Assembly: GCF_947241125.1 (NCBI RefSeq)
Contig: NZ_OX365700.1
Span: 3,256,001-3,320,000 of the forward strand
Length of the DNA: 64,000 bases
Reading direction: 5' to 3'
DNA from: Nitrospira tepida
Lineage (GTDB): Bacteria; Nitrospirota; Nitrospiria; Nitrospirales; Nitrospiraceae
The notes beneath the pieces were generated by a model. The model ran no database searches. It had not been told where the DNA came from and saw nothing but the letters and a program-made list of their open reading frames with translations. This document shows, in pieces, positions 1-9,109 of the stretch; within the stretch, counting starts at the first letter, position 1, and each line of letters begins with the position of its first letter. The position numbers were made by a program, and so were the translations under genes.

Positions 1-1
1 G

Positions 2-1744
2 TACTGCGTCCCCCGTTTCGATTCCGCCGCCTGTTTCGCCGCATTGCTCGGAACTCAGGACAACGGGCGCTGGCTGCTGGCGCCCAAGGACGAGGTACGG
101 AAGACCAGCCGCCGTTATCGAGACGGCACCTTGATCCTGGAAACGGAGTACCGGACCGAGGGCGGGACGGCCACCGTTATCGATTGGATGCCGCCGCACG
201 ACACGAACATCGACCTGATTCGGTTGGTCGTCGGCATCAAGGGCCAGGTCCGCATGGCCATGGAGCTGATCATCCGCTTCGATTACGGATGGGTCGTGCC
301 CTGGGTCAGAAGGCGAGACGGTCTCCTGGAAGCGCTGGCCGGCCCCGATGCACTCGATCTCCGGACCGACATCAAGCTCGAAGGCAAGGGATTCTCCACC
401 GTCGCCGAGTTCACGGTGACAGAAGGACAGGAGATCCCGTTCGTGCTGACCTGGCGTCCGTCTCACGGAGCGCCGCCCGAGCGGATCGATGCCCGCCGGG
501 CTTTGGCCGAGACGGAAACCTGGTGGCGCGGTTGGTCCGGCCGCTGCACCTATCAGGGCCCCTGGCGCGAAGCCGTGCTGCGATCCTTGATCACGCTCAA
601 AGCCTTGACCTACGCGCCGACCGGCGGGATCGTGGCCGCCGTGACCACCTCGCTGCCCGAATGGATCGGCGGGGTCCGCAATTGGGATTACCGCTACTGC
701 TGGGTGCGCGACGCCACCTTTACCCTCTACGCCCTCCTGTTGGCCGGCTACCAGGACGAGGCCCGCGCCTGGCGCGAATGGCTGTTGCGGGCCGCCGCGG
801 GCAATCCATCCGAGTTGCAGATCATGTACGGATTATCAGGCGAGCGCCGGCTCCTCGAATACAACCTGGACTGGCTGCCGGGATACGAAGGCTCGGCCCC
901 GGTCAGGGTCGGAAACGCCGCCTCCCAACAGTTTCAACTCGACGTCTATGGCGAGATCATGGACTCGGCCCACATCGCCAGGCGCAGCGGCATCGAGCCG
1001 AACGAAATGGCCTGGGAGTTTCAGCGACAACTGCTGGAATTTCTCGAATCGGCCTGGGAACGCCCCGATGAAGGCATCTGGGAAGTACGCGGGCCGCGCC
1101 GCCATTTCACGCATTCCAAGGTCATGGCCTGGGTCGGGGTAGACCGTGCGATCAAGGCCATCGAGCGATTCGGACGGTCCGGCCCGTTGGACCGATGGAA
1201 GGCCGTGCGGCACCGCATCCATGAGCAGGTCTGTCGCGAGGGGTACGATCCTGAGCGGGGCGCCTTCATGCAGTATTACGGCGCCGCACAGGTGGACGCC
1301 AGCGCCCTCATGATCCCGCTGGTCGGCTTTTTGCCCGCCACGGACCCGCGCATGGTCGCCACGGTGAAGCGGATCGAGCAGGAGCTGGTCGAGCACGGAT
1401 TCGTCAAACGTTACGAGCCCCAGCCCTCGGTCGATGGGTTGCCGCCCGGGGAAGGCTCGTTCCTGACCTGCACGTTCTGGTTGGCCGACAACCTCGCCCT
1501 GATGGGCCACCAGAAACGTGCCCTTGATCTCTTCGCCCGCCTGCTCGACATCCGGAACGATGTCGGCCTCCTGGCCGAAGAATACGATCCCGTCTCCGGC
1601 CGCCAACTCGGAAACTTTCCCCAGGCCCTCTCCCATATCTCGCTTATCAATACCGCCTATAACCTGACGCGTTGCGCCGAGAAGTCCGCGGAGGATCGAC
1701 CGGCAGCGGCCGCACCGGTCCAACAGCATCCCAGGGCGGAGTAG
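2..1744 (+). CDS. GH15 family glycoside hydrolase (glucoamylase/trehalase-like), 5' truncated by window edge
   Basis: The frame is open from base 2 and the first residues (YCVPRFDSAACFAALLG) match the N-terminal part of bacterial GH15 enzymes, so the true start lies left of the window. About 580 codons are visible. The (alpha/alpha)6 domain carries RNWDYRYCWVRDA near visible residue 226. The two usual catalytic glutamates lie in GEGSFLTC (about residue 483) and AEEYDP (about 526), followed by GRQLGNFPQALSHISL. Family members release glucose from alpha-glucans or cleave trehalose; the exact substrate cannot be told from sequence. No signal peptide can be judged. GH13 enzymes and a GT4 glycosyltransferase also lie in the window, but far away. 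Confidence 0.93.
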   Translation, partial: YCVPRFDSAACFAALLGTQDNGRWLLAPKDEVRKTSRRYRDGTLILETEYRTEGGTATVIDWMPPHDTNIDLIRLVVGIKGQVRMAMELIIRFDYGWVVPWVRRRDGLLEALAGPDALDLRTDIKLEGKGFSTVAEFTVTEGQEIPFVLTWRPSHGAPPERIDARRALAETETWWRGWSGRCTYQGPWREAVLRSLITLKALTYAPTGGIVAAVTTSLPEWIGGVRNWDYRYCWVRDATFTLYALLLAGYQDEARAWREWLLRAAAGNPSELQIMYGLSGERRLLEYNLDWLPGYEGSAPVRVGNAASQQFQLDVYGEIMDSAHIARRSGIEPNEMAWEFQRQLLEFLESAWERPDEGIWEVRGPRRHFTHSKVMAWVGVDRAIKAIERFGRSGPLDRWKAVRHRIHEQVCREGYDPERGAFMQYYGAAQVDASALMIPLVGFLPATDPRMVATVKRIEQELVEHGFVKRYEPQPSVDGLPPGEGSFLTCTFWLADNLALMGHQKRALDLFARLLDIRNDVGLLAEEYDPVSGRQLGNFPQALSHISLINTAYNLTRCAEKSAEDRPAAAAPVQQHPRAE

Positions 1745-2009
1745 CCGCTCGTGCTGCTGATCGGTCCGGGCGGCGCGCCGCCGGCCCCAGTTGCGGAATC
1801 GGCGGCTTGACCGGGGGAGGCGTCGGGTCCGGCAAGGGCGGATCGGGCGTCGGGTTGGGGGGAGGAAACGGATCAGGTTGAGGCTCAGGCGGAAAGGGCG
1901 ATGGATCAGGCTGGACGGGGGCCGGCCGAACGGATCCCCGCCTCCTCGGACGCCTCATCACCGCCCGCCGCGGTTCCAGCCATGATTGCAGACCAACCTC
2001 GCGCGTCAT
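1647..2009 (-). CDS. Small proline-rich hypothetical protein
   Basis: A 120-residue frame starting MTREVGLQSW has a strong ribosome site (GAGGAGGGG, 5 bases before ATG). The middle is a low-complexity P-x-P tract rich in Pro, Asp and Phe; the ends are Arg-rich. No domain is recognised. Its 3' end overlaps the convergent GH15 gene by 98 bases. The composition may partly reflect GC-rich DNA, so reality of the gene rests mainly on the ribosome site. Confidence 0.5.
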   Translation of the reverse strand: MTREVGLQSWLEPRRAVMRRPRRRGSVRPAPVQPDPSPFPPEPQPDPFPPPNPTPDPPLPDPTPPPVKPPIPQLGPAARRPDRSAARAATPPWDAVGPVRPLPVDPPRTSRRNASGYRRY

Positions 2010-2270
2010 AAGCCCCTCCTCTCGGCAGAATGCCTCACCGTACCGCACCCGGCTCCCGGGAAGCACTGGCAAGACCCCCGGCAAGACATCCGATTAGAGC
2101 CGGCGCCCCTTCCCGGCACCAGGGTTGCTCCTAGGTTCGTCGGGCGGCGCCGCGGCGTACAAGAAACTGTATTGGCTACGTACCTTCGCGCATTCGCACA
2201 TTGAGTTTCATTTCGTCATCTGGCGATTCCAGGATAGATCCAGACGACGATCAAATAAGGAGAAGTCGAT

Positions 2271-2735
2271 ATGTTACAGGCCGCTCGGTTCGGACTGTCG
2301 TCTCTTTCGCTCCTCGCGTTGTCGCTGGTCTTGACGGCGCTTGATGTTTCGAGCGGCCTGGCCGCGCTTGTTCCGGCAGATCCCGCTCGATATGAGTCCC
2401 CGCAGCCCGCGTCCACGGAGGATATCCGTCGGGATGGAACCGTTGATCGGGATGGGACCGTTGAATCGTTACCCGCCGAAGACCTGCGCACGAGAGATCT
2501 GGAGAAGGTCCAGAAGATCTTGGAAATGAAGATCGTCAAGCAACGGCTGGAGGACCTCGGCTTATCCGCCGAGGAGGCGCAGAATCGGTTGAATCGGCTG
2601 TCCGACGCGCAGCTTCATCTGTTGGCTTCCCAGATCGACCAGTTGTTCCCCGGCGGCATCGATCACGTGCTCGGGACCATTCTCACGGTCCTGTTGATTA
2701 TCTTGGTTGCGGTCATCATCGTCATTCTAGTCTGA
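2271..2735 (+). CDS. PA2779 family membrane protein
   Basis: This 154-residue protein has an N-terminal hydrophobic segment (about 8-25), a charged middle with the conserved stretch KQRLEDLGLSAEEAQNRL, and a C-terminal membrane helix (about 130-154) ending ILVAVIIVILV. The pattern matches the PA2779 family, whose gene usually precedes a PA2778-type cysteine peptidase, as it does here. AAGGAGAAG lies 7 bases before the ATG. The role is unknown; association with an envelope peptidase and TPR protein suggests secretion or envelope maturation (inference). Confidence 0.85.
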   Translation: MLQAARFGLSSLSLLALSLVLTALDVSSGLAALVPADPARYESPQPASTEDIRRDGTVDRDGTVESLPAEDLRTRDLEKVQKILEMKIVKQRLEDLGLSAEEAQNRLNRLSDAQLHLLASQIDQLFPGGIDHVLGTILTVLLIILVAVIIVILV

Positions 2736-2754
2736 TCGCTGTTCGTGATCGGCC

Positions 2755-3382
2755 ATGAGTGCCAAGGCCTTTCAGATTGGGTTTGGAGGACGGATGGTTG
2801 CAGTGATCCTGTCGGCCTGGTTGAGTTCCGGCTGTGCGGGCACCGGCGAGTCTTCGCCGATCCCATGGGCAACTACCAGCACAACATGGATCGCCGGAGT
2901 GCCGTTTTTCGCGGACGATGGAGACGAATGTGGCCCGGCCACCCTGGCCGCAATCCTTGTCGTACTGGGGGTCGTCGGTGAGTCAGGCCAATCTAGCTGC
3001 GGAGGTGTATGACCGGAGCCTGCGCGGGACCCTGCCCTTCGATCTCCGGCAGGCGGCCGCCGACCGGGGGTTTATCGCGCAACTGGTTCGCGGGACCATG
3101 CCGGACCTGCAAGTGGAGATCACGGCAGGACGGCCGGTCATCGTCCAGTTGAACCTTGGAACCGGCTGGCTCCCCATCGGCCATTATGTACTGGTCACCG
3201 GGTTCGACGAGGACCACGCCCGCATCATCGCCCACTCGGGAACCAGGCCCAACCGTGTTTTTCCCTATGCCGCCTTTCTCCGTGACTGGGCCGGTGCCGG
3301 AAACTGGATGTTGACGGTGCGTCCCGGGCGGAGTTCGACCGAGACCGTCCTTCCCGGGCGAAAAGGGAGCACAGGCTTGTGA
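2755..3382 (+). pseudogene. PA2778-type C39-like cysteine peptidase lipoprotein, frameshifted
   Basis: The N-terminal half (frame starting 2755) has a lipoprotein signal ending LSSGC and the catalytic-Cys block DECGPATLAAIL. It runs into a stop at 3012. The rest continues in the next frame: SQANLAAEVYDRSLRGT, then GHYVLVTGFDEDH with the catalytic His, up to 3382. The switch falls near the GGGGG run at about 2966-2975, so one extra or missing G explains it. The repaired protein would be about 208 residues. This is either a real inactivating mutation or a homopolymer sequencing error. The downstream TPR gene overlaps its stop by 4 bases, as in an intact operon. Confidence 0.8.
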
Positions 3383-3990
3383 TCCATCGTCGGCTTTCGC
3401 TCCTTGCCGCGCTTGTGTTGCTCCTTACCCCGGCCTGTTCGTGGATGCCGCGGCCCCTCATCACCCATGATCCGTTGACTTCCGAGGAACACCTTGCGCT
3501 CGGACAGGCGTATCTCGCCAAGGATCTTCGTCCACTCGCGACGAATGAATTCCAGAAAGCCCTCGACCGTGATCCGCGGAATGTCTCCGCTCATATGGAA
3601 TTGGGAAATTTGGCCTACGAAGCAGGCGCGTTGGCCGAAGCTGGACAGCACTACCGGTCGGTTCTCGACTTGGACGCCCGCCATCCGGGTGCCAACAACA
3701 ACCTCGCCATGGTCTATCTCGCGCAAGGCTCCCATCTGAACGAGATCGAGGTTTTGGCTCGACGGGCCATGGAAGGCTCGGCCTCGTTCCGCCCCTATGC
3801 GCTGCACACCCTCGCCTCCCACTACTTCGAGCAGGGCCGGCATAAGGAAGCGGCCCTGCTTCTGGAAGAGGCGGATCGGCTCGTGGCCGGAGCTCCTCCG
3901 GCTCTGCGGTTTCAATTGGCCCAGTTACGTGCCCGCCTCGAAGCCCAGGACGGCCCCAACCGGTCTTGCTTGTCCGGCCTTTGCCCCTAA
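3379..3990 (+). CDS. TPR-repeat lipoprotein
   Basis: The GTG start overlaps the previous stop (GTGA), so the two are translationally coupled. The signal peptide ends LTPAC, a good lipobox. At least three tetratricopeptide repeats follow (about residues 35-150; for example LALGQAYLAKDLRPLA and AHMELGNLAYEAGALAEA). In Pseudomonas-type PA2778 proteins a TPR region follows the peptidase in the same chain; here it is a separate gene. It is likely a periplasmic scaffold for the peptidase. Confidence 0.82.
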   Translation: MIHRRLSLLAALVLLLTPACSWMPRPLITHDPLTSEEHLALGQAYLAKDLRPLATNEFQKALDRDPRNVSAHMELGNLAYEAGALAEAGQHYRSVLDLDARHPGANNNLAMVYLAQGSHLNEIEVLARRAMEGSASFRPYALHTLASHYFEQGRHKEAALLLEEADRLVAGAPPALRFQLAQLRARLEAQDGPNRSCLSGLCP

Positions 3991-4013
3991 ATCGTGCTGA
4001 GATCCTGCCGATT

Positions 4014-5312
4014 GTGAGCCTATTACGTACCCTGTGTGGTGCCGGTTTAATTTGTCTCGCCGCGACAGCCTTCCTGCTCGCCCTTGCGTGGGCGGGCCGG
4101 GCGGAGGAGCCTCCGACCGGAGTGGCTGGAGAGCCCTATGAGGCCACCCTGTTCGGCCAACAGATCTACGTGCCTCCCAGGGACCGCCGCAGCGTGACCG
4201 CCGCCAACTTCGGCGTGCAGTGGATCATCAACGGCCCCAGCGAACTGGAGGTCCTGCCGTTCGGCTCGCTGTTCGTCTGGCGCAATTGGGATCATGAGCG
4301 GCGCCGCCTGCGCGGGGCCTTCGCCGGCGTCTTCAACGACATCAATTTCAATTTCGGCTCCCGGTGGCTCAAGGGCTGGGAACTCCTGCTGACCTTCGAC
4401 AGCATTATCATCCCGCTGGGAAGGGCCGAATATGTGGAGGGACAACGGATCCGCGATGTCGAGGTGGAATGGAACCAGATCTATGGCGGCATCGGAGTGG
4501 CCTATCGCACCGGCCTCAAGCCCTGGTACCAGGACAACGCCATCGAACTCTCCCTGACCTACGAACCGGGCTACCTCTGGTTCAAGGGCAAACAAGAAGC
4601 GTCGCCGCAATTCAAAGTCCCCACCGACACCTACGAAGGCCGCGTCCGGTTTCGGATGCGCGCCGACGGCATGATCCGCAACCTGATGGAACTTCCCCAT
4701 CGAGGCTTCGCGTTCGGAGGCGATTTCGTCTATGCCAACCGCTCCCGTTGGGAGGAGTGGGGCGGCGTAGCGTTCGACGATCCGGACGTGCGCAAGGAGC
4801 GCAGCTATCTGACGGCCACGGCTTTTGCCGTAGCGGCGGGCGGCGTTCCGTTCGTCGACAGCGAGCGGCACCGGCTCGTGTCAGCCCTGTACGCGGGCAT
4901 CGGGAAGGATCAGGATCGCTTCTCCTCCTTCCGGCTTCCCGGCCGCCCGACCGGATATGAATGGGAAGCCCTCGCTCTCCCGTTGCTGCCCGGCGTCGCG
5001 TTCAATGAGCTGTTTCCAAGGCGGTACCTTGTCACCACCCTCACCTATCGGTACGAGGTCCTCTTTTTCCTGTATCCCTACGTCAGGGGCACCTGGGGAC
5101 TGGTCGAACGGCCGCGGTTCGCCGACGGTGGCGCGGTCCGCATGAGCATGGATCAGTTGCCGTCGCTGGGCGGGGGGGTCATCAGCGGCGCCCCCTGGCG
5201 TTCGCAAATCGAGTTCAGCTATGCGTACAACTTCGGGATGATCCGCGACCCGGGCGGCGAGCGGCAATACGGCAGCCATGGCATGTTTGTGTTCTGGTCG
5301 AAGGAGCTATGA
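4014..5312 (+). CDS. Outer-membrane beta-barrel protein, conserved hypothetical
   Basis: From the GTG at 4014 the protein begins with a clean signal peptide (MSLLRTLCGAGLICLAATAF up to AGRAEEP), which is why this start is preferred over the TTG at 3966. The mature part alternates aromatic and polar residues as in transmembrane beta strands and ends with EL after FVFWSK. I do not recognise a named family. It follows the peptidase/TPR genes by 23 bases and may be co-transcribed with them. Confidence 0.72.
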   Translation: MSLLRTLCGAGLICLAATAFLLALAWAGRAEEPPTGVAGEPYEATLFGQQIYVPPRDRRSVTAANFGVQWIINGPSELEVLPFGSLFVWRNWDHERRRLRGAFAGVFNDINFNFGSRWLKGWELLLTFDSIIIPLGRAEYVEGQRIRDVEVEWNQIYGGIGVAYRTGLKPWYQDNAIELSLTYEPGYLWFKGKQEASPQFKVPTDTYEGRVRFRMRADGMIRNLMELPHRGFAFGGDFVYANRSRWEEWGGVAFDDPDVRKERSYLTATAFAVAAGGVPFVDSERHRLVSALYAGIGKDQDRFSSFRLPGRPTGYEWEALALPLLPGVAFNELFPRRYLVTTLTYRYEVLFFLYPYVRGTWGLVERPRFADGGAVRMSMDQLPSLGGGVISGAPWRSQIEFSYAYNFGMIRDPGGERQYGSHGMFVFWSKEL

Positions 5313-5335
5313 ACAGTCCGCCGGTCAAGACAGGG

Positions 5336-7093
5336 TCAAGGCCGGCCCGAAGGGCGCGGGACGGCATCGACGCCTTGCTCGGACGCCGCGGCACGCGGGG
5401 CCGGCGGCGGATCGATCGATAGCCGCTGTTTCGGCAGATAGCGTCCCTGCTCCAGCGTGCGCACGAATTCGATCAACTCTTCCCGGAGGTGGCATTGCAG
5501 GTCCCAGGCGGAGGGACCGTCTTTCGCGCTGCAGAGCACCCGCAGCTCCATGCATTGCTCCGTAAGATCCGTCACCTGCAACGAGGGCCCGACATGCCGG
5601 TCCCAGGCCGGCGAGGACGAGAGCACGTCGCCGACCTTGGCCCGCAGCACATCGATGTCGATCCCGTAATCCACGTACAGGACGACGGTGGTCAGGATAT
5701 GAGACTCTTTCATGGACCAGTTCTCGAATGGATGGCTGATAAAATAGGACACCGGCACGATCACGCGCTTGGCGTCCCATCGGCGGATGGTCACCGACGT
5801 ATAGGTGATGTCCTCGATATAGCCCCAATGGCCTTCGAACACGACGCTGTCCCCGATCCGGGCCGGCTGGGTGATCGCGATCTGGATGCCCGCCATCACG
5901 TTGCCGAGCACATTGTGCGCCGCCACCCCGAGGATGACGCTGACGATGCCGGCGGACGCCAGCACGGAGGTGGACCAGTTGTCGAACAGGTGGACCTCCT
6001 CGACCGCCAGGACGATCGACCCCAGCACGGCCAGGAAGATCATGAGCCGCCGCGCGACTGAGACGAGCGTGAGCCGGCGCTTGGCCGTCACCGACACCTC
6101 CTGGCCGATCTTGTCCAAATAGGGCTGGGTGTAGGTATCGGCGAGGAAGCCGATGCTGCGGGTCCCCAGCCAGGTCGTGGAAGCGATCACGAGGATCGAG
6201 AGCAGCGGACCGACGGTCGCAAAGATCGGCCCGGACAGCGAGAGCCTCACGAAGCCGAGGTAATAGAACGCCAGGGCGCCGCTCAGCAACGCGATGGGAG
6301 CGGCGATGCGATCAGCCAGGCCGCACAGGGTGTGACTGCGACAGCGGCCCCGCCCCCAAAGAATCAGCCGCCTGACGAGCCAGCCGGCCGCGGCGCCGTT
6401 CACGATCAGCAGCAGCAACAGCCCCGTCTGCCAATCGACATCCCCACTCACCAGACGGGCCCGCACCTGCGGCGGCAGCGAATAGATCAACGGGCCCGGG
6501 CCGTGCTCCTTGTAGAGGTCATCGATCTTCTCGACTGTGCCGGGAGAGAACAGCCACACCGGCTCGCCGCGGGCCGGCTTGAATCGTTCCAGCCTGATCT
6601 CGACATCCCAATTGTCGAGAGGGATCGTCGCGATCGCGATGCTGCGCCTCGGCCTGCCGGCGGCCGGATGATTGGGATTGCGCTCCGCGTCGAGCTGGCC
6701 GTCGTCCCGATCCGAAATGGTCCGCCAGTTGATCCAGGGTTTCTTGTTGAGGACGTAATAGAGGTGTTCGGCCAGATAGGGCGCCAGACGGGTGCGATCC
6801 TTCGGAGGAACCGGCGCGAGGTTGAGCGCCAGGCCGGCTCGGTCAAACTCTCCTTGTCCGGCCGAGGAGAGAAAATGTTTCAGCGCGACCCGTGGAGTTC
6901 GAAGGCTCGGCGGGTTCTTGACGGCCGGAAGTCCCTCATTGAGGCGCTCGTCAAAGAAGAACTCGTCCGTGGTGCCGGGCGCGTTTGGCGGAGCCGCCTC
7001 CGGCGCCGCCCAGCAGGCCGGCCGCGCCGAGAATTCCAACAGTCCAATGATCCCAATGACAAGAAACAGCCGTCGCCACGCCGATCCAACCAT
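5336..7093 (-). CDS. MscS-family mechanosensitive ion channel
   Basis: A 585-residue protein with an N-terminal signal (about 1-30), a soluble periplasmic region (about 35-215), several membrane helices (about 220-395) and the MscS pore and beta domain. Diagnostic stretches are SVILGVAAHNVLGNVMAGI in the pore-lining helix and ARIGDSVVFEGHWGYIEDIT in the beta domain. Such channels release solutes on hypo-osmotic shock. The start has GGAGGCGG just upstream. The extra periplasmic domain makes it larger than E. coli MscS (286 residues). Confidence 0.92.
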   Translation of the reverse strand: MVGSAWRRLFLVIGIIGLLEFSARPACWAAPEAAPPNAPGTTDEFFFDERLNEGLPAVKNPPSLRTPRVALKHFLSSAGQGEFDRAGLALNLAPVPPKDRTRLAPYLAEHLYYVLNKKPWINWRTISDRDDGQLDAERNPNHPAAGRPRRSIAIATIPLDNWDVEIRLERFKPARGEPVWLFSPGTVEKIDDLYKEHGPGPLIYSLPPQVRARLVSGDVDWQTGLLLLLIVNGAAAGWLVRRLILWGRGRCRSHTLCGLADRIAAPIALLSGALAFYYLGFVRLSLSGPIFATVGPLLSILVIASTTWLGTRSIGFLADTYTQPYLDKIGQEVSVTAKRRLTLVSVARRLMIFLAVLGSIVLAVEEVHLFDNWSTSVLASAGIVSVILGVAAHNVLGNVMAGIQIAITQPARIGDSVVFEGHWGYIEDITYTSVTIRRWDAKRVIVPVSYFISHPFENWSMKESHILTTVVLYVDYGIDIDVLRAKVGDVLSSSPAWDRHVGPSLQVTDLTEQCMELRVLCSAKDGPSAWDLQCHLREELIEFVRTLEQGRYLPKQRLSIDPPPAPRAAASEQGVDAVPRPSGRP

Positions 7094-7155
7094 CCCGCCG
7101 CCTCCCCCCTTGGCGGTGCAGTGCTACCTACTTCCCGATTCTGTCCCGGTCTGGC

Positions 7156-7512
7156 TTACGCCGAAACCCGAAGCAATGGCGCCTCGTCCTCGAACTCGGC
7201 GGTGGCGGTAAAGGCTTCCCCCTCGTCCGCCCGGCGTCGCCCGAGCACGGCCAAGCGATTCCGCGCAATGATCGGATCGAGCACGTCCCCGCACTGCACG
7301 CACCGCAAGGCCGAGAACCACCGCTGGCCCTGGTCGTCGTCGATGTCGTAGCAGAGATCGCCGACCAGAAAGCCCTGACATCGAGGACATTGCCTGGACC
7401 GGAGGATCGACTCCAGCCATTGCGCTTCTTTGCTGGCCGCCGCCTGCTCGGTTGTTCTGCCCCTGGTCGATCGGTTGACACGGAACATCGGAGCCGCCGT
7501 GAATGTCGCCAT
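7156..7512 (-). CDS. Small zinc-ribbon-like hypothetical protein
   Basis: A 118-residue protein; the ATG at 7512 follows GAGGAGGAAGTG. CPRC (about residue 47) and CVQC (about 76) form a likely four-cysteine zinc site, separated by an acidic stretch DIDDDQGQ. No catalytic motif is seen. It lies 62 bases upstream of mscS on the same strand and could be co-transcribed. Confidence 0.7.
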   Translation of the reverse strand: MATFTAAPMFRVNRSTRGRTTEQAAASKEAQWLESILRSRQCPRCQGFLVGDLCYDIDDDQGQRWFSALRCVQCGDVLDPIIARNRLAVLGRRRADEGEAFTATAEFEDEAPLLRVSA

Positions 7513-7775
7513 CACTTCCTCCTCATGATGAACAGTGGAGTGGAAATCCAAGCTGATCGGCCACTGATTTGGCCGGCTTTGCCAAATCCCGCTCAAGCGG
7601 CTTGATCACATGCTCCTTCCTTGACTGGCCTCGTTATAGCACCAGACCGCCGGGGGCCTCCCTGGGGAACACCCAAGCCCATAGGAAGCCGGACCCTGGA
7701 TCGGAGAAATGAAAGAACTAGTCGGGATAGGTTAGACTCGAGGGCTTCGAAGAGAACGGAGGATGTGGGCCTGTC

Positions 7776-8243
7776 CTAATTGCGAGTCGGGCGAATCGAT
7801 CGGATGGCTTCGATGAGGCGGGCATGGTCGCCATCCTTATTGAGCACCGCGACCGCTCCGGCCCATCGCAAGGCCTCGGCAAAGTGCGCGGCATTCACCG
7901 AGAGGCCGACGACCTGAACCGAGGGATAGCGATGGCGGATCACACGAGTCGCCTCTACTCCGTCCATGCGCGGCATGTTGATATCCATGAGCACGACATC
8001 CGGCGTCAGCGTCCCGGCCAGTTCCACGGCCTGGCATCCATCAACCGCCTCGCCGACCAATTGAATATCCTCCGTCTCCTCCAGGATGTTCCGCAATTCC
8101 TGCCTGACGAGTCGGTGGTCATCGGCGATCACCACTCGGATCGGCGCCGCATGGCTCACCACGCCTGTGGACGAGTCGTTTGCCCTCACCGTACTGTCCT
8201 CCGTGATCCGGTTGAGGTGCTCCAGCCGTCGGTTCCCGCTCAT
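7776..8243 (-). CDS. Stand-alone NarL-type receiver protein
   Basis: About 155 residues from the ATG at 8243; upstream in-frame starts exist and no strong ribosome site decides between them. The receiver covers residues 35-150 with acidic pocket DD (41-42), phospho-acceptor Asp87 in VVLMDINMP and a Lys in VLNKDG. There is no HTH or other output domain. The receiver closely resembles the C-terminal receivers of the hybrid kinases at 32-41 kb. It may be a phosphate sink or shuttle. A repeat element begins 40 bases upstream of the start. Confidence 0.85.
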   Translation of the reverse strand: MSGNRRLEHLNRITEDSTVRANDSSTGVVSHAAPIRVVIADDHRLVRQELRNILEETEDIQLVGEAVDGCQAVELAGTLTPDVVLMDINMPRMDGVEATRVIRHRYPSVQVVGLSVNAAHFAEALRWAGAVAVLNKDGDHARLIEAIRSIRPTRN

Positions 8244-8283
8244 TCTGCGAGGAACAGGCCCCGGACCGCCACTCTTAAATACC

Positions 8284-8611
8284 CTAGCCCGCATTATTCA
8301 TGACGGTTCTTGACGTTGCACCCGTTGCATATCCAGAGCAACGGGTACCCGAAGACGCCGGGCGTGGGACCCATTGCAGGGAGAAGAGCAATGGGTACCC
8401 CCACGCGGAGCCCCAAGAGGCCGAGGCATACTTGAAACAGTATGTCGAGGCCTTGAGGGGCGAGCCTGCCCGCCATACCAAGCTTCGCTTGAGCCGCCGC
8501 GCTCGATCATGTCGCGGCGGAGAGGCCCTTTGCCTCCGACTTCGCATGCTGGCTCGTCGCAGCGGCGTATCGGCGGTTGCAGTAGAAGCGTTCACGAATA
8601 ATGCGGGCTAG
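8284..8611 (+). mobile_element. Repeat element copy 1 (non-coding, hairpin-rich, CTAG-flanked)
   Basis: The core is 8288-8607, flanked by CTAG at 8284-8287 and 8608-8611. The ends are inverted: CCCGCATTATTCATGA at the left, and the right end read in reverse is CCCGCATTATTCGTGA. Two hairpins lie near the left end: ACCCGTTGC/GCAACGGGT (8320-8328 with 8338-8346) and ACCCATTGC/GCAATGGGT (8369-8377 with 8388-8396). A central block (about 8460-8550) is shared with copies 2 and 3. No convincing ORF or transposase. Confidence 0.88.
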
Positions 8612-8849
8612 GACCAGGTGGATCACATGATGAACGGAGAGGCCCCGGTCAGATGACGGCATTCTCTTATCAAGACAGAGACAGGCCGTTCCCGGGAAGG
8701 CTGAAAACTCAAGGCGACCGCGAAGATCGATGGATGGTTGGCAGTACAGAAACCAAGACGAGTTACAACGCAGGTAGGAATGCCGCCGGTGCACCGCGCC
8801 TGCCGGGAGCCCGAGGTTCTATTTCCATCCCCGGCAGGCGCCGGCTTGC

Positions 8850-8881
8850 GCGCGCCGCGCGTGTCGGCACGCGCGGCGCGC
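8850..8881. terminator. Perfect 14-bp hairpin with TCGG loop
   Basis: GCGCGCCGCGCGTG is followed by TCGG and its exact reverse complement. It sits 8 bases past the stop of the minus-strand DUF1328 gene. There is no T run on either side, so it could stop or protect transcripts without being a classical intrinsic terminator. Confidence 0.55.
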
Positions 8882-8888
8882 TCGTTCG

Positions 8889-9053
8889 TTACGCCGGTGG
8901 TCGCCGCCCCATGAACATTCCGACGATCGAGAAGATCAGGAAGAGCACGAACAACACGTAGGCGATATTGGTCGCCGTGCCGGCCACTCCGCTCAATCCG
9001 ACGATACCGGCAATAATGGCGACCACCAAAAAGGTCACGGCCCAGCTCAACAT
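8889..9053 (-). CDS. DUF1328 family small membrane protein
   Basis: 54 residues starting [16 protein letters not shown], with GAGGAGGG upstream of the ATG at 9053. Two membrane helices (about 3-22 and 27-47) and the GLSGVAGTA linker are typical of DUF1328/YtjA proteins, which are small inner-membrane proteins linked to stress in many bacteria. The same-strand upstream neighbours are a PepSY protein and a YtxH protein. Confidence 0.88.
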   Translation of the reverse strand: MLSWAVTFLVVAIIAGIVGLSGVAGTATNIAYVLFVLFLIFSIVGMFMGRRPPA

Positions 9054-9109
9054 GGTCAGGCCCTCCTCGCTCTCATGAAAGTGAACTGCGCATTTGGCAC
9101 ATCGGCCTC

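Noticed and set aside
8298-8510. Minus-strand ORF starting MIERGGSSEAW, also present in repeat copies 2 and 3
   Set aside because: Shared only because the repeat is shared; lengths and C-termini differ between copies, no ribosome site, absent from copy 4, and other frames are equally open.
8284-8611. Repeat as integron attC site or CRISPR-like array
   Set aside because: Ends do not match the GTTRRRY/RYYYAAC core sites, copies are far apart and no spacers or integrase are present; direct CTAG/TTAG flanks fit transposition better.
8653-8961. 102-codon plus-strand ORF
   Set aside because: No ribosome site and it runs antisense into the DUF1328 gene and through the perfect hairpin.
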